DNA of 64,000 nucleotides, taken from Alligator mississippiensis. Lineage: Eukaryota > Chordata > Crocodylia > Alligatoridae. A program made the translations under genes and the position numbers. The notes under the pieces were generated by a model, which did no database searches, had not been told where the DNA came from, and saw nothing but the letters and a program-made list of their open reading frames with translations. Where the stretch lies: the NCBI RefSeq assembly GCF_030867095.1, contig NC_081824.1, forward strand, positions 311,628,956 through 311,692,955, given 5' to 3'. Numbering within the stretch: position 1 is the stretch's first letter; every line of letters starts with the position of its first letter. Positions 13,746 to 25,769 of the stretch are shown here, piece by piece.

Positions 13746-14219
13746 CTTCAACAAGACCCTGCTGCCATTTTTTAGTGCAGGGACGCTGATACACATGATG
13801 CTCCAAGTGCTTTAATCAAAGTGCCTCCCCCCACTCCCAGAGAATGTGTATAAACACCCTAAGGGGGGGGTTGTTTGTTTGTTTTTTACACATGCTCTAG
13901 GGGTTGGGGGGGATACTTTAATTAGAGTGGCTCTTAGAAGCCACTCTAATTAAAGCGCACACGGCTTTTTGTGTATTCAGCATCCCATTCCTCAAAATGG
14001 CAGCAGGGGCGCTTTTACTAAAGCTCGTTTGATGAGCTTTAGATAAAGCACCCCCACTGTCATTTCAAAGCATGGGGATACCGAATACATGAGATGCTGA
14101 GGCTGGTGGAGTGTTCTACTTAGCGAGCTTAATTAATTGAGCCTGCTTCAACATGCGGTAATTAAAGCGCAATGAAGCAGGAGTCTTGCAGGTCTACAGG
14201 TCCCCTAAGGCATCCTGCC
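13746..14219. repeat. Repeat-like spacer with multiple inverted motifs, between inverted CR1 copies
   Basis: This stretch separates two oppositely oriented CR1 pieces. It contains recurring 'ctttaat(c/t)aaa', 'taattaaagcgca' and 'gctttag/ctaaagc' motifs in both orientations, and 'gtctacaggtcccctaaggc' near its right end. The last is reminiscent of Harbinger-type 'TGTAGAC' termini. No target duplication could be assigned. It is probably a non-autonomous DNA element, family uncertain. Confidence 0.45.
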
Positions 14220-14412
14220 TTACTTTCTTCAGTGAACTGAAACTTCAAAAGGTATTTTACAAAAAATGGAGGCTTGGCTATTTTACTGAGGATGAGCATA
14301 AGAGTATCTCACAAGCATGCAGGGAGAAAAATCAGGAAGCCCAAGGCATGAATTAAGTTGCAGTTAACAAGGGCTGTGAGGCAAAAAACCCACAGTATTT
14401 TACAAGTATGTT
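14220..14412 (+). mobile_element. CR1 fragment in plus orientation, inverted copy of 13590-13745
   Basis: Reads 'ttcttcagtgaactgaaact', then 'gaggatgagcataag', then 'gcatgcagggagaaaaatca' and 'ttttacaagtatgtta'. This is the CR1 region between endonuclease and RT (protein equivalent FSELKHKK to FYKYV). The same bases occur in reverse complement at about 13590-13745, including the unusual 'gatgagcataaga'. It ends abruptly at about 14412. Confidence 0.75.
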
Positions 14413-14421
14413 AAATTTCAA

Positions 14422-14443
14422 CAGACTTGATTAATCAAGTCTG
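14422..14443. repeat. 22-bp perfect palindrome
   Basis: The half-site 'cagacttgatt' is followed immediately by its exact reverse complement. It sits at the junction where the plus-oriented CR1 fragment stops, in sequence resembling the spacer at 13746-14219 ('ttaatcaag', 'gcatcggagtagcctc'). Confidence 0.9.
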
Positions 14444-15918
14444 CTCTGACATTCTATAATTATAGTGCATCGGAGTAGCCTCACTGCACATGCTACAGTC
14501 GCCCTTAAAGACTAACTGGCTCACACTATTCAGCTCAGTGAAGAGCTTGCTGCTTAGCTATGCTGGTCTTTGGTGGCACTTCCTAACTTTTCTTTACATA
14601 GGGATGGCCTGTTTATTAAAGCCTGATCATCCTTAATATGATCTCTTGGACTCCTTTCCCCTTTAGACTTGCCTCCCATGGGATTTTAACCACCAGTTTA
14701 TGCATGTGCTCATGCACACATGAGTGCATGCACGTTTGTTTGTGTAAATAGAAATTGTCTTTGAATTAGAAGTACTATTTTCCTAGCTGGTTCTTTCAGT
14801 CATGTTTTATGGGACTACTAGTACTTGTGAAATCACAAATCATCAAGACAAAAACAAAACTAAGGTCACAAACTGTGCCTTGTGACTTCACTAAATGAAG
14901 TGTAGGGTGATTACAAAGGAGAATGCTTCCGATCACCCAGGAACAGGCTGTTCCTCTAATAATGACATTAAACTGCAATAAGGTAAGGTGATATAATGGA
15001 AAACTACAATAATTGAAAATTTGGTAACCTTATATTTGGGATTTTTTGTTTTTAAGTCTTTGACTGTAATGTGTACCTTACTAGGAGAAGTAACAATAAT
15101 GATCCTAGCTTTAGAGTGGCAGTTGTCCTTTGATATCCTCTGATTAAAGATGTGAATGCATTAATTTCTCAAGGGGATAAATTATAAGAAATAATGAAGT
15201 ATTCAGTGAAGCTGCTTTGAAGGCATCAGGGCATTTCCTATTCAGATGACATATTTTAACTATTACATATAGTTGACATATTTCTAATCAGAAGGAAAAT
15301 CATTTGTTTTATGTCTGCTTTTTTTTTGTTTTTTGTTTAAATACAGTAGTATAATATTTCTTTCTTTCAAGTCCACATTCTTCTTTTCCAGTGGGCTTCA
15401 TGTCTAGTGTCTCCACTGAATATAACTATTTCATTATCTTAAACTGTGGAAAAGTATATTTGTTCAAAAATCAGTAGCATCTCCCAATAATTTTTTTTAG
15501 CAAAATTCAGTGGGATCCTGGAGATCTGAACCTTGATTTTAGATCAGCTCTATTTTCATATATCATTATGCCATTTAAAGACTAGGTGGAAAATATTTAC
15601 TGGCCACATACAAAAAAAAATGCCTTAACTATATGTACATTAAATTCTATAATGTCTAAATTTCAAGTGCCTATTTACTAGAGTTAGGTGCCTAGAAGCA
15701 ATATATGATGCACAGGGAAAGTAAGATGCACCAGAATTTCTACCTTCCTTAAAGTTCATACATCTGAGCCAAGGTTGCAAAGGAAGGACCTCCATCCACT
15801 TGGGATCCAGAATCTGAACCTGCTCTGGAGATAAGGCAGACAACCACACAACATGAATATCAGAGTAGAAGGAACAGGAAGATGTGGTGATACCTCATCT
15901 TATATAAGTACTATATGG

Positions 15919-16327
15919 CAGGGCTGTGTGAAGCTTTGGGTGGTGATTCAATTTGGAGGAGATTCATCCCAAGTCGGTGGCTGAATCTCCAAAGCCGGGG
16001 ACCAATGTAAAGGTACGAATTGAATCAAAGCTCTCCGAATCTTCAGAAAAGATTCGGAGACCTTTGATGTATTTGGGCAGTCCTCTGTGGCTGCAGCAGG
16101 AAGCAGCAGCCACTCGAGCTGGTAAGTACTAGGGGCAGGGGAGGTGGGGCTGGGGGGGCTGGGTGAGGGGGAGGGGACCATGAGGGGGGACCCCTGTCAG
16201 CCTCCCAACTCCCCCATGGCTGCCTCGCCCACCGCAGCTCCCAGTACTTAAAAAAAAAGCCCTGGTGCTCACTGGGTGCTGCTGGGTGGGGGGTGATCCC
16301 TGCTGCCACCCACTGCCCCACGCACAA
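15919..16327 (+). mobile_element. hAT-like element related to the one at 12.3 kb, one end missing
   Basis: Starts 'cagggctgtgtgaagctttg', which matches the terminal sequence of the 12298-13042 element (reverse-complement end TAGGGCTGTGCAAAGCTTCG). It continues with the same 'gattca/gaatc(t/g)'-rich subterminal sequence, then GC-rich interior. The matching opposite terminus is not visible; the right boundary near 16327 is set where GC-rich sequence gives way to AT-rich DNA. 'atatgg' occurs on both sides but is too short to be claimed as a target duplication. Confidence 0.6.
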
Positions 16328-19300
16328 CATATGGATCTGCTTAGTTCCAATGTAATTCGATGAATATAGTTTTAAAGTAAAAAAGAATAATTAATATATT
16401 TGAATTACCTTGCTACGTGGTCTTAATTAATAGTTTCCTAATGTGATATAATAGTGAAAATCTAGCATACTGGCAGTGATCTGACTCAGCTTATCTAGAA
16501 ACTTGGGAGCTTGAGCACCCACGCTTCAGGCTTATGGCTCCATGGCAGGCAGCCTGGGAGCTTTTGGATCCACCATCCATTGCAGCAATCATCTGGTGAT
16601 GCCCCAGAGCAGTGGACCCTGGAAACCTGGGGTCTCTAAGCTATCCATGTGAGCAAACAATAAATCTGATTTGGGTCTGCTGAAACCCTTATTTGTTTTT
16701 TGCTGGAAGTTTATTGAAACAGACTTATTGGTATGAAATCAATAAATCTAGATTTTTAAGTGAGAAATTAAAATTTAATTAAAAATTCCCCAGCCAGCTC
16801 TAATCAAAACTTTAGAACTTTGATGATATGACTTATTAGGTTACCAGAGAAAGCAGTAAATAACTAAGTGCTCACAGTAGTGGGCTCCAGTTCAAACAAT
16901 GGGTGGATCAAAAACCTGTGTACATGAAAGAAAAAAAGCCAAAAGCAATGCCAAGAGAATTAGTGACAATCCAGTCTTCTCTGTAAAATGAGAATTTCCT
17001 AATTCTCCCTCATCAACCTGAGAAGCACAATTAAGCCTGACATCATGTGTGGTCTAAGAAAGTGTGAATGATTTTTTTTGCTAGTAGTGTTAAAGTGATA
17101 TAGTCATGATGGTGCAGAAATTATGAGCGACGCAAGGGTTTTTTGACAAGCTTCTGGATGCCTTGCATTCAAAATCTTATCTAACTTTATCCCAACCATG
17201 CAGCTAGTCCAATAAAAAATATCACCCAAAAACTTTGGCCTCTCACATGTTTTTTTCCTTGCACTATGGCTTTAAGTATAGTATTTATTTGACTATATGA
17301 TGACCCTGAATATTAGTTCAATAATTAGCTTCTATATATGGAAAATTTATATGTGTTATAATTTTCCAGTTACAGAATATAATTACTGGAGATTTGCCTT
17401 GAATTTGTCCCCCTCCCACTTACAGCAGGAGAAATAAATCTGGAGGGAGGTCAGATGGCTCCATTGCCCTCTGTGTCCCCCCCCCCGCAACTTCTTTCCC
17501 CTGCAGTTCATTCTCCCTTTCCTTACTGTCAGATCCTGATCTCCCTGAGCATATAGAAGTGAGGGGACATACCTGTAGTAATTTAGGCACTATAGGCAAA
17601 TTACTAAGGGTACCTATAGACTTAACCCATCCAGAATTAATGTATTTTACCTTTTTTTGAAAATGCTATAAGTTTTAGCACAGGTACTCCATAAACACAC
17701 TTTTAAGCAGCACTTTTGTACCCACTTATATAAAGTACAAAATATGCACGATATTAATCCGAAGCCATGATGCATCAGCTAATTCACTGGATTGGGCCCC
17801 AGCAGAGACAACAGCGTTTCAAGCCATGGTGACCCAATAATTTAGCATTGCTCAGTATATGTCTATACTCCAGATTACCTCCCCCTCCCCCCCGCCAACA
17901 TGCACACAAAGGATTGATGTGCTAATTAGCTCCCCAACCATAACTGGGAGTGGGTTCTTGTCATGAGTCCTCCAAAAACTCATGATGCTTCAAAAATGTA
18001 TATGAAGATGAGGTAGAGGGCAACCTGGTCTGATTCCATCTCATGGAGGGTGGGGCCACACTGATCATATGTAACAAGTCGAGAGAGGGGGCAATAGAGG
18101 GATTCTGGTTAGACTGTTTGGGGCCCTTTTTGCTGATATTTGCCAGACATTTGAGGCTGGTAAAGAAACAGGAATCACTGGAAATGGGAGGAAAAGGCAT
18201 AATTCAACTGTGGGAGTGATGAGGAAGTTGAATAGTATGCCATGCAGTGACTTGTTATGACTCGAAAGGGATTAGGCACTGAGCGTAATTGTCACTACCA
18301 TATATCTTATTCAGATGGGCTGCACTAACCTATCCTTGTGGTAGATTCTTATCAGTATGTTTCCCTAATATGGGCCATGTGTTTTATTGTCATGTTCAGT
18401 GTTGCCTGCAATTAATCAACTTCATAGTTGGTTTCCATTACTGAGCACATGTTGCTTCTGGGAGCAGTTTAATGATAGACAATGTATTTAATGAGGTTTC
18501 TTTTCATATGAATGTAAGATGAGGAGCTTGTCTCCATGCTTATTCAGGGGGAAAATCTCATCTCATATTTGAGTAAATACATGATATATTATGCCATTTA
18601 CAAAAATTGTTTTGGTCAGGCTGGTGTGTATTAGTGATAAACTGTATCCTGATGAATCACTATCTGCTTTCTCCCACGCTTAGTAGGGAAATAACCAAGC
18701 CACAATTTAAACTAGGTAGCAAGCCTTATTCAACCAGAGTGGCTCCCATCTGCACATCTATTCAATTGATACCTCACCTGCAAAGCTCTTGATTTAGTTT
18801 AAAGCCTCTTTCTTTCTAGACTCCCTCAAAGAACTCTGCCATACAAACCCGTAGAAGCTTAGGTTAGTTCAGCACAGTGGGAGATCAATGAGGAACGAGT
18901 TTTGATATACTGCATGTGATCTCCCTGAGGACTCGGGTTACCTCTACAGAAACCTCAATCAGTACAAAGCACTTCTATAGCCTGGTGTAAATAGATCATG
19001 AAGGTAAAGTTCTGAAGGATGATTTCAATCATTCCATGGCATCAATGTATATGTCTGAGGAAGGGAGAAAGGCAATGACCAGAGGAAACCCTTTAGCTTC
19101 AGGTCAGGCAGGATGGTCTAATTCAATGGTGAGCATGCTGGCAGGCATGCCACAAATTAAGTTCTGCCCCCAGCCTGAGTGCTGTGTTGATCCCCATCCC
19201 CAAGAGGTGTATCTGATAGAGTCTGTGCCTTGAAGTGCTGGAATGGAGGAAGGGTCTGGGTGGGCTTGAGTCTCTGGCTGTGTGGAGCAGAGCCAAAATA

Positions 19301-21070
19301 TGTGTCACCACCAAGAGCCAGGTTAAATCTTTCCTGGCCTCCAACCAGCACAGTTTCATATGGGAAGCAAGGATCCAAAGTCCTGAGTTTGATGGAGGCT
19401 GCAGAGGCAGGGGAGGCTGCAGAGGCAGGGGAGGATCTCTTAGTGGTGACACCTGACAGCCTCCTTGTGTAGCAGTATCTGCCTTCCCTCCACTTTATAG
19501 ATCCCTCCCTTCCTCTATTTCAGTGCCTCCTTGCATAGAACAGGAGCCACATACAGCAGTAGGCCATACCACTTCTGCTACGTGGGCTGCTGGATAGCCA
19601 CCTCTGGTCTAACTGTCTCCAAAGATCTAAATCCTGGTTCCATGTTCACAGGAAGGAAACCAGATTTTCATCTGAAGCCCTGTTGTCCTGGGAGGTCTGC
19701 TGCTTGACTGGATCCAAATGTCAAGGAAGGATTATTTAGACTCATTCACGCCTCTAACTACTACCCCATGTTGATCATCCATGGGAGCTCAGGGTGACCC
19801 TGAGCAAATCAAGAGCAATTACAGGGCTCTGGGTGTAAGGGTGAAGTGGATGGGGGCATAGGAGGTGTTCTTCTCAATCTTTTCAGTCAAAGGGAAAGAC
19901 CCTGGCAGGATCAGACACATCTGAGAGATCAATACCTAGTCGCACAGGTGGTGTCACCAGGAGGGATTCAGTTTCTTTGACTGGGATGTTGTTCCAAGAA
20001 GGATGGCTAGGAAGAGATGGGATCCACCTGATAAAGAGAGAGAAGAGCATCTTTGCAGACAGGCTTGCTAACCTAGTGAGGAGCGCTTTAAACTAGGTTT
20101 GCCGGGGGAAGGAGAACAAGTCCCTGAGGCAAGTGAGGAAGCAGGGGACTGGGAGGAAGCAGGAGGGGCAACAAGGGAGGCCTCATTCTTCCTGAGAATT
20201 AGGGCAGTTGGATAGCCACCTCAGGTGCCTGTACACAAATGCACGGAGTCTGGGAAACAAGCAGGAAAGCATTGGAAGTCCTTACACAGTCACGTAACTA
20301 TGATGTGATTGGAATAACAGAGACTTGGTGGGAGCTCGCATGACTGGAGCACTGTCACGGATGGGTACAAACTGTTCAGGAAGGGCAGGAAGGGGAAAAG
20401 AGGAGGAGGAATTGCGCTATATGTAAAGGAGCTGTATGATTGCTCAGAGCTCCAGTATGACACTGGAGATGGGCCTGTTGAAAGTCTCTCGGTTAAGGTT
20501 ATAGGGGAGAGCAAGAAGGGTGATATTGTGGTGGGTGTCTGCTATAGACCACCAGACCAGGAAGATAAGGTAGATGAAGCTTTCTTCAGACAACTAGCCT
20601 AAGTTCCCTGATCACAGGCCCTGGTTCTCATGGATGGCTTTAATCACTCTGACATCTGCTGGGAAGGCAATATAGTAGTGCACAGGCAATCCAAGAAGTT
20701 TTTGGAGTGTGTTGGAAACAACTTCCTGATACAAGGGTTGGAGAGACCAACCATAGACCATATATGCTGACCTACTGTTCACGAACAGAGAAGAATTATG
20801 GGAGATGTAGAATAGATGGCAAGTTTTGGGCAACAGTGACCAAGAGATGACTGAATTCAGGATCCTGACAAATGGAAGAAAGCAGAGCAGAAAAGAATGG
20901 ACCCTGGACTACAGAAAAGCAGAATTTGACTCCCTTAGAGAACCAACAGACAGGTTCCCCTGGGAGGCCAGTCTGAGGGGGAACAGAGTCCAGGACAGCT
21001 GGTTGTATTTTAAGGAAACCTTATGGAGGGCACAGGAACAAACTATTCTGATGTGCAGGATGAATAGCAA

Positions 21071-21993
21071 ATGTGGCAAGCAACCAGGTTGGCTTGGCTT
21101 AGAAAACTCTTCAGTGAGCTGAAACACAAAAAGGAAGCTTACAAGAAGTGGAAGCTTGGACAAACAACTTGGGAGAAATATAAGAATATGGCTCTAGCAG
21201 GCAGGGAGAAAATCAGGTATGTCAGAGATCAAATGGAGTTACAGCTAGCAAGGGACATGAAGGGTAACAAGAAGGGTTTCTACAAGTATGTTAGCAACAA
21301 GAGGAAGGTCAGGGAAAGTGTGGGTCCCTTACTGAATGGGGGAAGCAACCTAGTGACAGAGGATGAGGAAAAGGCTGAAGCACTCAATGCCTTTTTTACC
21401 TTGGTTTTCACAGGCAAGGTCAGCTCCCAGACTACTGCACTTGGCAGCACAGTTTGGGGAGATGAGCAGCCCTCAGTGGTAAAAGAACAGGTTAGGGACT
21501 ATTTAGAACAGCTTGGCGTGTAGAAGTCCATGGGGCTGGATGCAATGCATCTGAGGGTGCTGAGGGAGTTTGCCAATGTGATTGCAAAGCCACTGGCCAG
21601 ATGATTCGAAAAGGACAAATATTGTGCTCATCTTTACAACAGGGACAAAGGAGGACAAATATTGTGCTCATCTTTACAACAGGGAAAAAGGAGGATCCAG
21701 GGAACTACAGACCAGTCAGCCTCACCTCAGCTCCTGGAAAAATCATGGAGCAGGTCATCAAAGAATCCATTTCTAGGTACTTGGAGGAGAAAAAGGTGAT
21801 TAGGAACAGTTGGCATGGATTCACCAAGGGCAAGTCATGTCTGACCAATCTGATTGCCTTCTATGATGAGATGACTGGCTCTGTAGATAGGAAAGCAGTG
21901 GATGTGATATACCTTGACTTTAGCAATGCTTTTGGTACAGTCTCCCACAGCATTCTTGCAATCAAGCTGAGGAAGGAAGTATGGGTTGGATGA
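21071..21993 (+). pseudogene. CR1 ORF2 remnant: RT N-terminal half
   Basis: Two open segments. 21071-21523 (150 codons) covers the endonuclease-RT linker: KLFSELKHKKEAYKKW, LARDMKGNKKGFYKYVSNKR and EKAEALNAFFTLVFTGK. 21601-21993 (130 codons) covers RT motifs: KKEDPGNYRPVSLTS, HGFTKGKSCLTNLIAFYDEM and IYLDFSNAFGTVSHSIL. They are split by a stop at 21523 and by a 40-bp tandem duplication at 21612-21691, which shifts the frame. In intact CR1 this region carries out target-primed reverse transcription; this copy cannot encode a full enzyme. Confidence 0.9.
21612..21691 (+). repeat. 40-bp tandem duplication inside CR1 RT
   Basis: 'aggacaaatattgtgctcat' and the next 20 bases occur at 21612-21651 and again at 21652-21691, with one difference visible (gggac against gggaa). 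Forty is not a multiple of three, so it shifts the reading frame. It is a private change to this copy, since CR1 ORF2 elsewhere has a single 'KKAN(I/V)..IFKKG' segment here. Confidence 0.92.
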
Positions 21994-22416
21994 ATGGACT
22001 GTAAGGTGGACAGAAAACTGGCTGAATTGTCAAGTTCAATGAGTAGTAATCAATGGCTCAGTGTTTAGTTGGCAGCTGTTATCAAGTGGAGTGCCCCAGG
22101 GGTCAGCCCTGGGGTCATTTTTGTTCCATATCTTCATTAACAATTTGAAAGATGGCATAGAGTATACCCTCGGTAAGTTGCAGATGACACCAAGCTGTGG
22201 GAACTAGTAGGTACACTGAAGGGTAGGGCTAGGATTCAGAGTGACCTCAACAAATTGGAGGATTGGGACAAAAAAAAGCTCACGAGGTTCAACAAGGACA
22301 TGTGCAAAGTCCTGCACTTAGGACCGAAGAATCCCATGCCCTACTATAGTCTGGGGACCAACTGGCCAAGCAGCAGCTCTGCAGAAAAGGACCTGGGGGT
22401 TACAGTGGACAATTAG

Positions 22417-23001
22417 ATGGATATGAGTCAGCAGTGTGCCATTTTTTCCAAGAAGGCTAACAGCATACTGGACTGTATTAGTAGGAGCGTTGTCAGCAGA
22501 TCAAGGAAAGTAATTATTCTGCTCTGTTCTGCACTGGTAAGGACACATCCGGACTACTATGTCCAGTTTTGGGTCCCCCAGCATAGAAAGGATGTGGACA
22601 AGTTGAAAAGAGTCCAGAGGAGGGCAACAAAAATGGTTTGGGGGCTGGGGCACATGACTTATGAGGAGAGAATGAGGGAACTGGGTTTATTTAGTCTGCA
22701 GAAGCAAAGACTGAGAGGGGATTTGACAGCAGCCTTTAACTACCTGAACTGTGGTTCCAAACAACCTGAAGGGAAATCATTCTCAGTGGTGACAGATGAC
22801 AGAAAAAGGAGCAATGGTCTTAAGTTGCACCAAGGAAGGTTTAGGTTCGATATTAGGAAAACCTCTCTCCCTAGGAGAGTGATTAAGCAGTGGAATGGGT
22901 TCCCTCAAGAGGTAATGGAATTTCCATCCTTGGAAGTTTTTAAGGCCTGGCTAAACAAAGCCCTGGTTTTAATAATATACTTGGGAATGGTCCTGATTTG
23001 A
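22417..23001 (+). pseudogene. CR1 ORF2 remnant: RT C-terminal region
   Basis: A 194-codon open segment with the conserved CR1 C-terminal pattern: HPDYYVQFWVPQHRKDVDKL, RVQRRATKMVWGL, YEERMRELGLFSLQKQRLRG, RFRFDIRKTSLPRRVIKQWN and FPSLEVFKAWLNKAL. It is followed within about 60 bp by the CR1 3' terminus. The same pattern (EERLWDLNLFSLHKRRLRGD) appears in the CR1 copy at 52531-53046. Confidence 0.92.
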
Positions 23002-25286
23002 GTAGGGGGTTGGACTGGATGACCTCCTGAGGTCTCTTCCAATACTAATGTTCTATGATTCTCTGAATCTATGATACTATTTGTTTATCTTTATCTTTTC
23101 CATTTCCTTCATTCATTTTTGGCCATCTTAGTACAGGGTCTGATTTATCTCATATAAGTTTCTATAGCTGTTGACCATCAAAAAAAATCTACAAACTCTT
23201 CTGCTTGAAGTTATGCGTACTGCTTCTAGTTTCAAGGAGCAAAAGTCTCCTGAGTAGTATTTCACTCATGGCTCATTCATGCTTGTATTTCAAAAAGTGA
23301 GAACCAAACACCTGGTACATTTTTGCATCTAATTTTGTGTATGCAAATTGAATTTTAGTGGGAACAAATGGTTATGGAACATTCAAATACCTTCCTGCTA
23401 ACATTTTGTTTGGGTCACTATGTGCAAAAATTGGTGGGGCAATACATGCACAAAAAGAGTCTAGAGCCTCCAGTTCTTTAAAGGCAGAATGACCGAATCA
23501 ACTTAGCAGGACTGCTGTATGTGCATACCTTGTGTTAGGTTGGCATCGTTGGCATTTCAGGACTTGCTTGACTGTGAGGGCTGCAGGTATTTTTACTATA
23601 TTAGGCAATAAGCATTTCTCTTGGGAATAACAGCATTGAAAAATAAGACTCCATGGGTGATTTGGCTGTGATCAGTCTCATTCAAGCAGATTATAATTTC
23701 TGTTCTGACTGACCTAATTTATTTGACCACAAGGCTGTTAACATGGAATGGCCAACACCTGAAGAACATCCTTTGCAGCATGATAGCTTGTGAGGTTGAA
23801 CTGAGGCACAATCATTGCTAGGTTCAGGCTTTGCTTTTAATGAACCTATACAGCTGAATAGGATCCTCATTTCTCTTTGTGTCTCCTGAAATCCTCTAGA
23901 ATAATTAATATTGATTACAATAACATCTATTGGACTGAACAAAGCTGATCACATGCAGATTCTTCTGCTGCTAAGTGCAGCCAATAAGCCACTTCTGACT
24001 TTAGCAGATGTTCCATTTCTAGATCAATGAGAAACTTGATGGATAACTAATTCCCCTTCTTCCCCAGAGTACATGTCAGCATAGTAAAGATTCAGACACT
24101 TATTATTTGAAACCAGGAACAAGTTGCTGACTTAACTAGAAGCTTTAGGATTTTAAGTGGAGTGCTTAGAAATAAGAGACCAGATTCATCAATGCTGTGC
24201 TGATTCAGAGCTAAATTGATACTGTAGGATTTGCTATTTTTTAAAGTGCTCTGTTCAGTAAAGATATAAATACATAGAGTTATCAAAGTTTCCCAAAGGT
24301 TTTTGTTTTTTTCAAAACAATATTTACAAGTTCCACTATATGTGGGCTTTATTACTGGTAAAGCCACAACAAATGCACAGTTTGCACCATTTTTCATCTA
24401 GTTAAAACAGTGAAAAATTGTAATTAAGTGACATAATTTACTGTTCTGGCATTGAGAGAATCTGAAAGCCACCACATATCTTCAGGATTAAAAAAAATAT
24501 TTTTTCTCCCCTAAATAGCCATAGCAGGCTAGCAGCAAACAGGAAACACAACATTTTTATTTGAATGTTATGTCAATATAAAAATTCATGAAAATAAGGA
24601 ACTATTAACATTGACTTAGCCATAAGAGAAGCACTTTCTAAGCAGAGCGTATCTACTAATATACTTCCAGATTCTTGATCCGAAAAGGACATTCATGCCA
24701 AGTCATCTAGTGCCCATGGGTGGATCAAGAACTTTGAGATGGTTTGCTGTATCATTGAATACAACATAATATTTCTCTCCATTTGGAGGTGGTGTCTTGA
24801 GGAATGTGTTTAATGCCCAAAAGTCTGTCTAACAGCTCTCCTAACTCTACAGTTGGTTCGATAAACAACATAACAAAAATCTAAGCCTCAAGAACGTAAA
24901 AAAACAACATGACCTAGTAAGATCTATAAGGCGTGTGACTGCAACAAGCATTGCAGGATTATAGTGAAGAGGGCTGCACAGGGACATGATTCTGGGATAC
25001 CTTGAAATGTTGCCTTTACAGTCAAGCCAGGGCTTTCACTTGCTGTTCTTCATGCAGCTGCAGGAAGTTGGGGTGTGGAGCCCAGCTGGCTATGCTCATG
25101 TATGCTCATGGAAGAGCTGCACTCTGAAGATCATGGCTCAGTATGCCATGGTGTTTAACCTATTCCCTACTGGCTTCAGAGTGCACAGTTTGCTCTCTTG
25201 TTGCAGCAGCACTGTTGGCCGCATGGAGAGGAGGAGGTAAGAGGGGTTGAGATCGTCCCCAGGAATGGTACCTGTCTGGGACACTG

Positions 25287-25769
25287 GGGGCATGTCCAGA
25301 TGAGCATGCATGTGCGTTTTCCTGGGGACAAATAGCAGCAGAACATAATTGTGCCACTGCTACTTGTCTCCAGGGAACACCTGTTCACGTGCACTCTGAT
25401 GCGCAGCAAGTTGCATCTGGGCTGGCCACAGCAGCCTTACCTGGAGTCCTGGAATCTTCCCAGGGCTGCCGCAGTGGCAATCTGGGCACACAGAGCCTGG
25501 CCAGCAGCCAGAACATGGCTCCAGTCAGCCAGGATCTGGTTTCAGGAGGCACACACTGTCACCATGTGCACCACACTGCTCTGTTCAGGTATGGGTTTTT
25601 TTGACACTGGGATCTTCTGGTGTCAAAAAACCCTACTGAGCTACAAATTAGCATAGTGAATGCCTGCATGTGAAGCATGTGCAGTTTGCGGTGGCACAGC
25701 CAGGTGCAGTTTGCGGTGCCATGTGCAGTTTGTGATGCCACACATGCGTGCTCGTCTGGACGTGCCTCT
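25287..25769. mobile_element. DNA-transposon-like element with ~26-bp imperfect terminal inverted repeats
   Basis: The left end 'gggcatgtccagatgagcat' is matched by the reverse complement of the right end, 'ggcacgtccagacgagcac' (25738-25769). Next to the left end is a palindromic segment, 'ggggacaaatagcagcag' to 'ctgctacttgtctcc'. The terminus style (GGCAYGTCCAGA) resembles PIF-Harbinger elements, but no 3-bp target duplication could be confirmed. Frames of 71-131 codons across it have no recognisable domains. About 190 bp is shared with the reverse complement of 48213-48421. Confidence 0.55.

Larger units (their letters stand above)
19600..23066 (+). mobile_element. Long CR1 LINE, plus strand, multiply frameshifted
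   Basis: A roughly 3.4-kb copy. The 5' part (about 19700-20095) retains scraps of the ORF1 SGNH/esterase region: 'NYYPMLIIH' near 19756 and 'GRDGIHLIK' near 20005-20030. The endonuclease region (about 20220-20830) has ITETWW near 20310 but many stops. The RT region spans 21071-21993, with an ADD box at 22180-22188 out of frame. The C-terminal region is 22417-23001. The 3' end is diagnostic: 'ggttggactggatgacctcc', then 'ttctatgattctctgaatct'. The 5' boundary is approximate and no target duplication was resolved. Confidence 0.92.

Noticed and set aside
15919-16327. 8-bp target duplication for the second hAT-like copy
   Set aside because: Only 'atatgg' matches on both sides and the right terminus is missing, so the flanking match may be chance.
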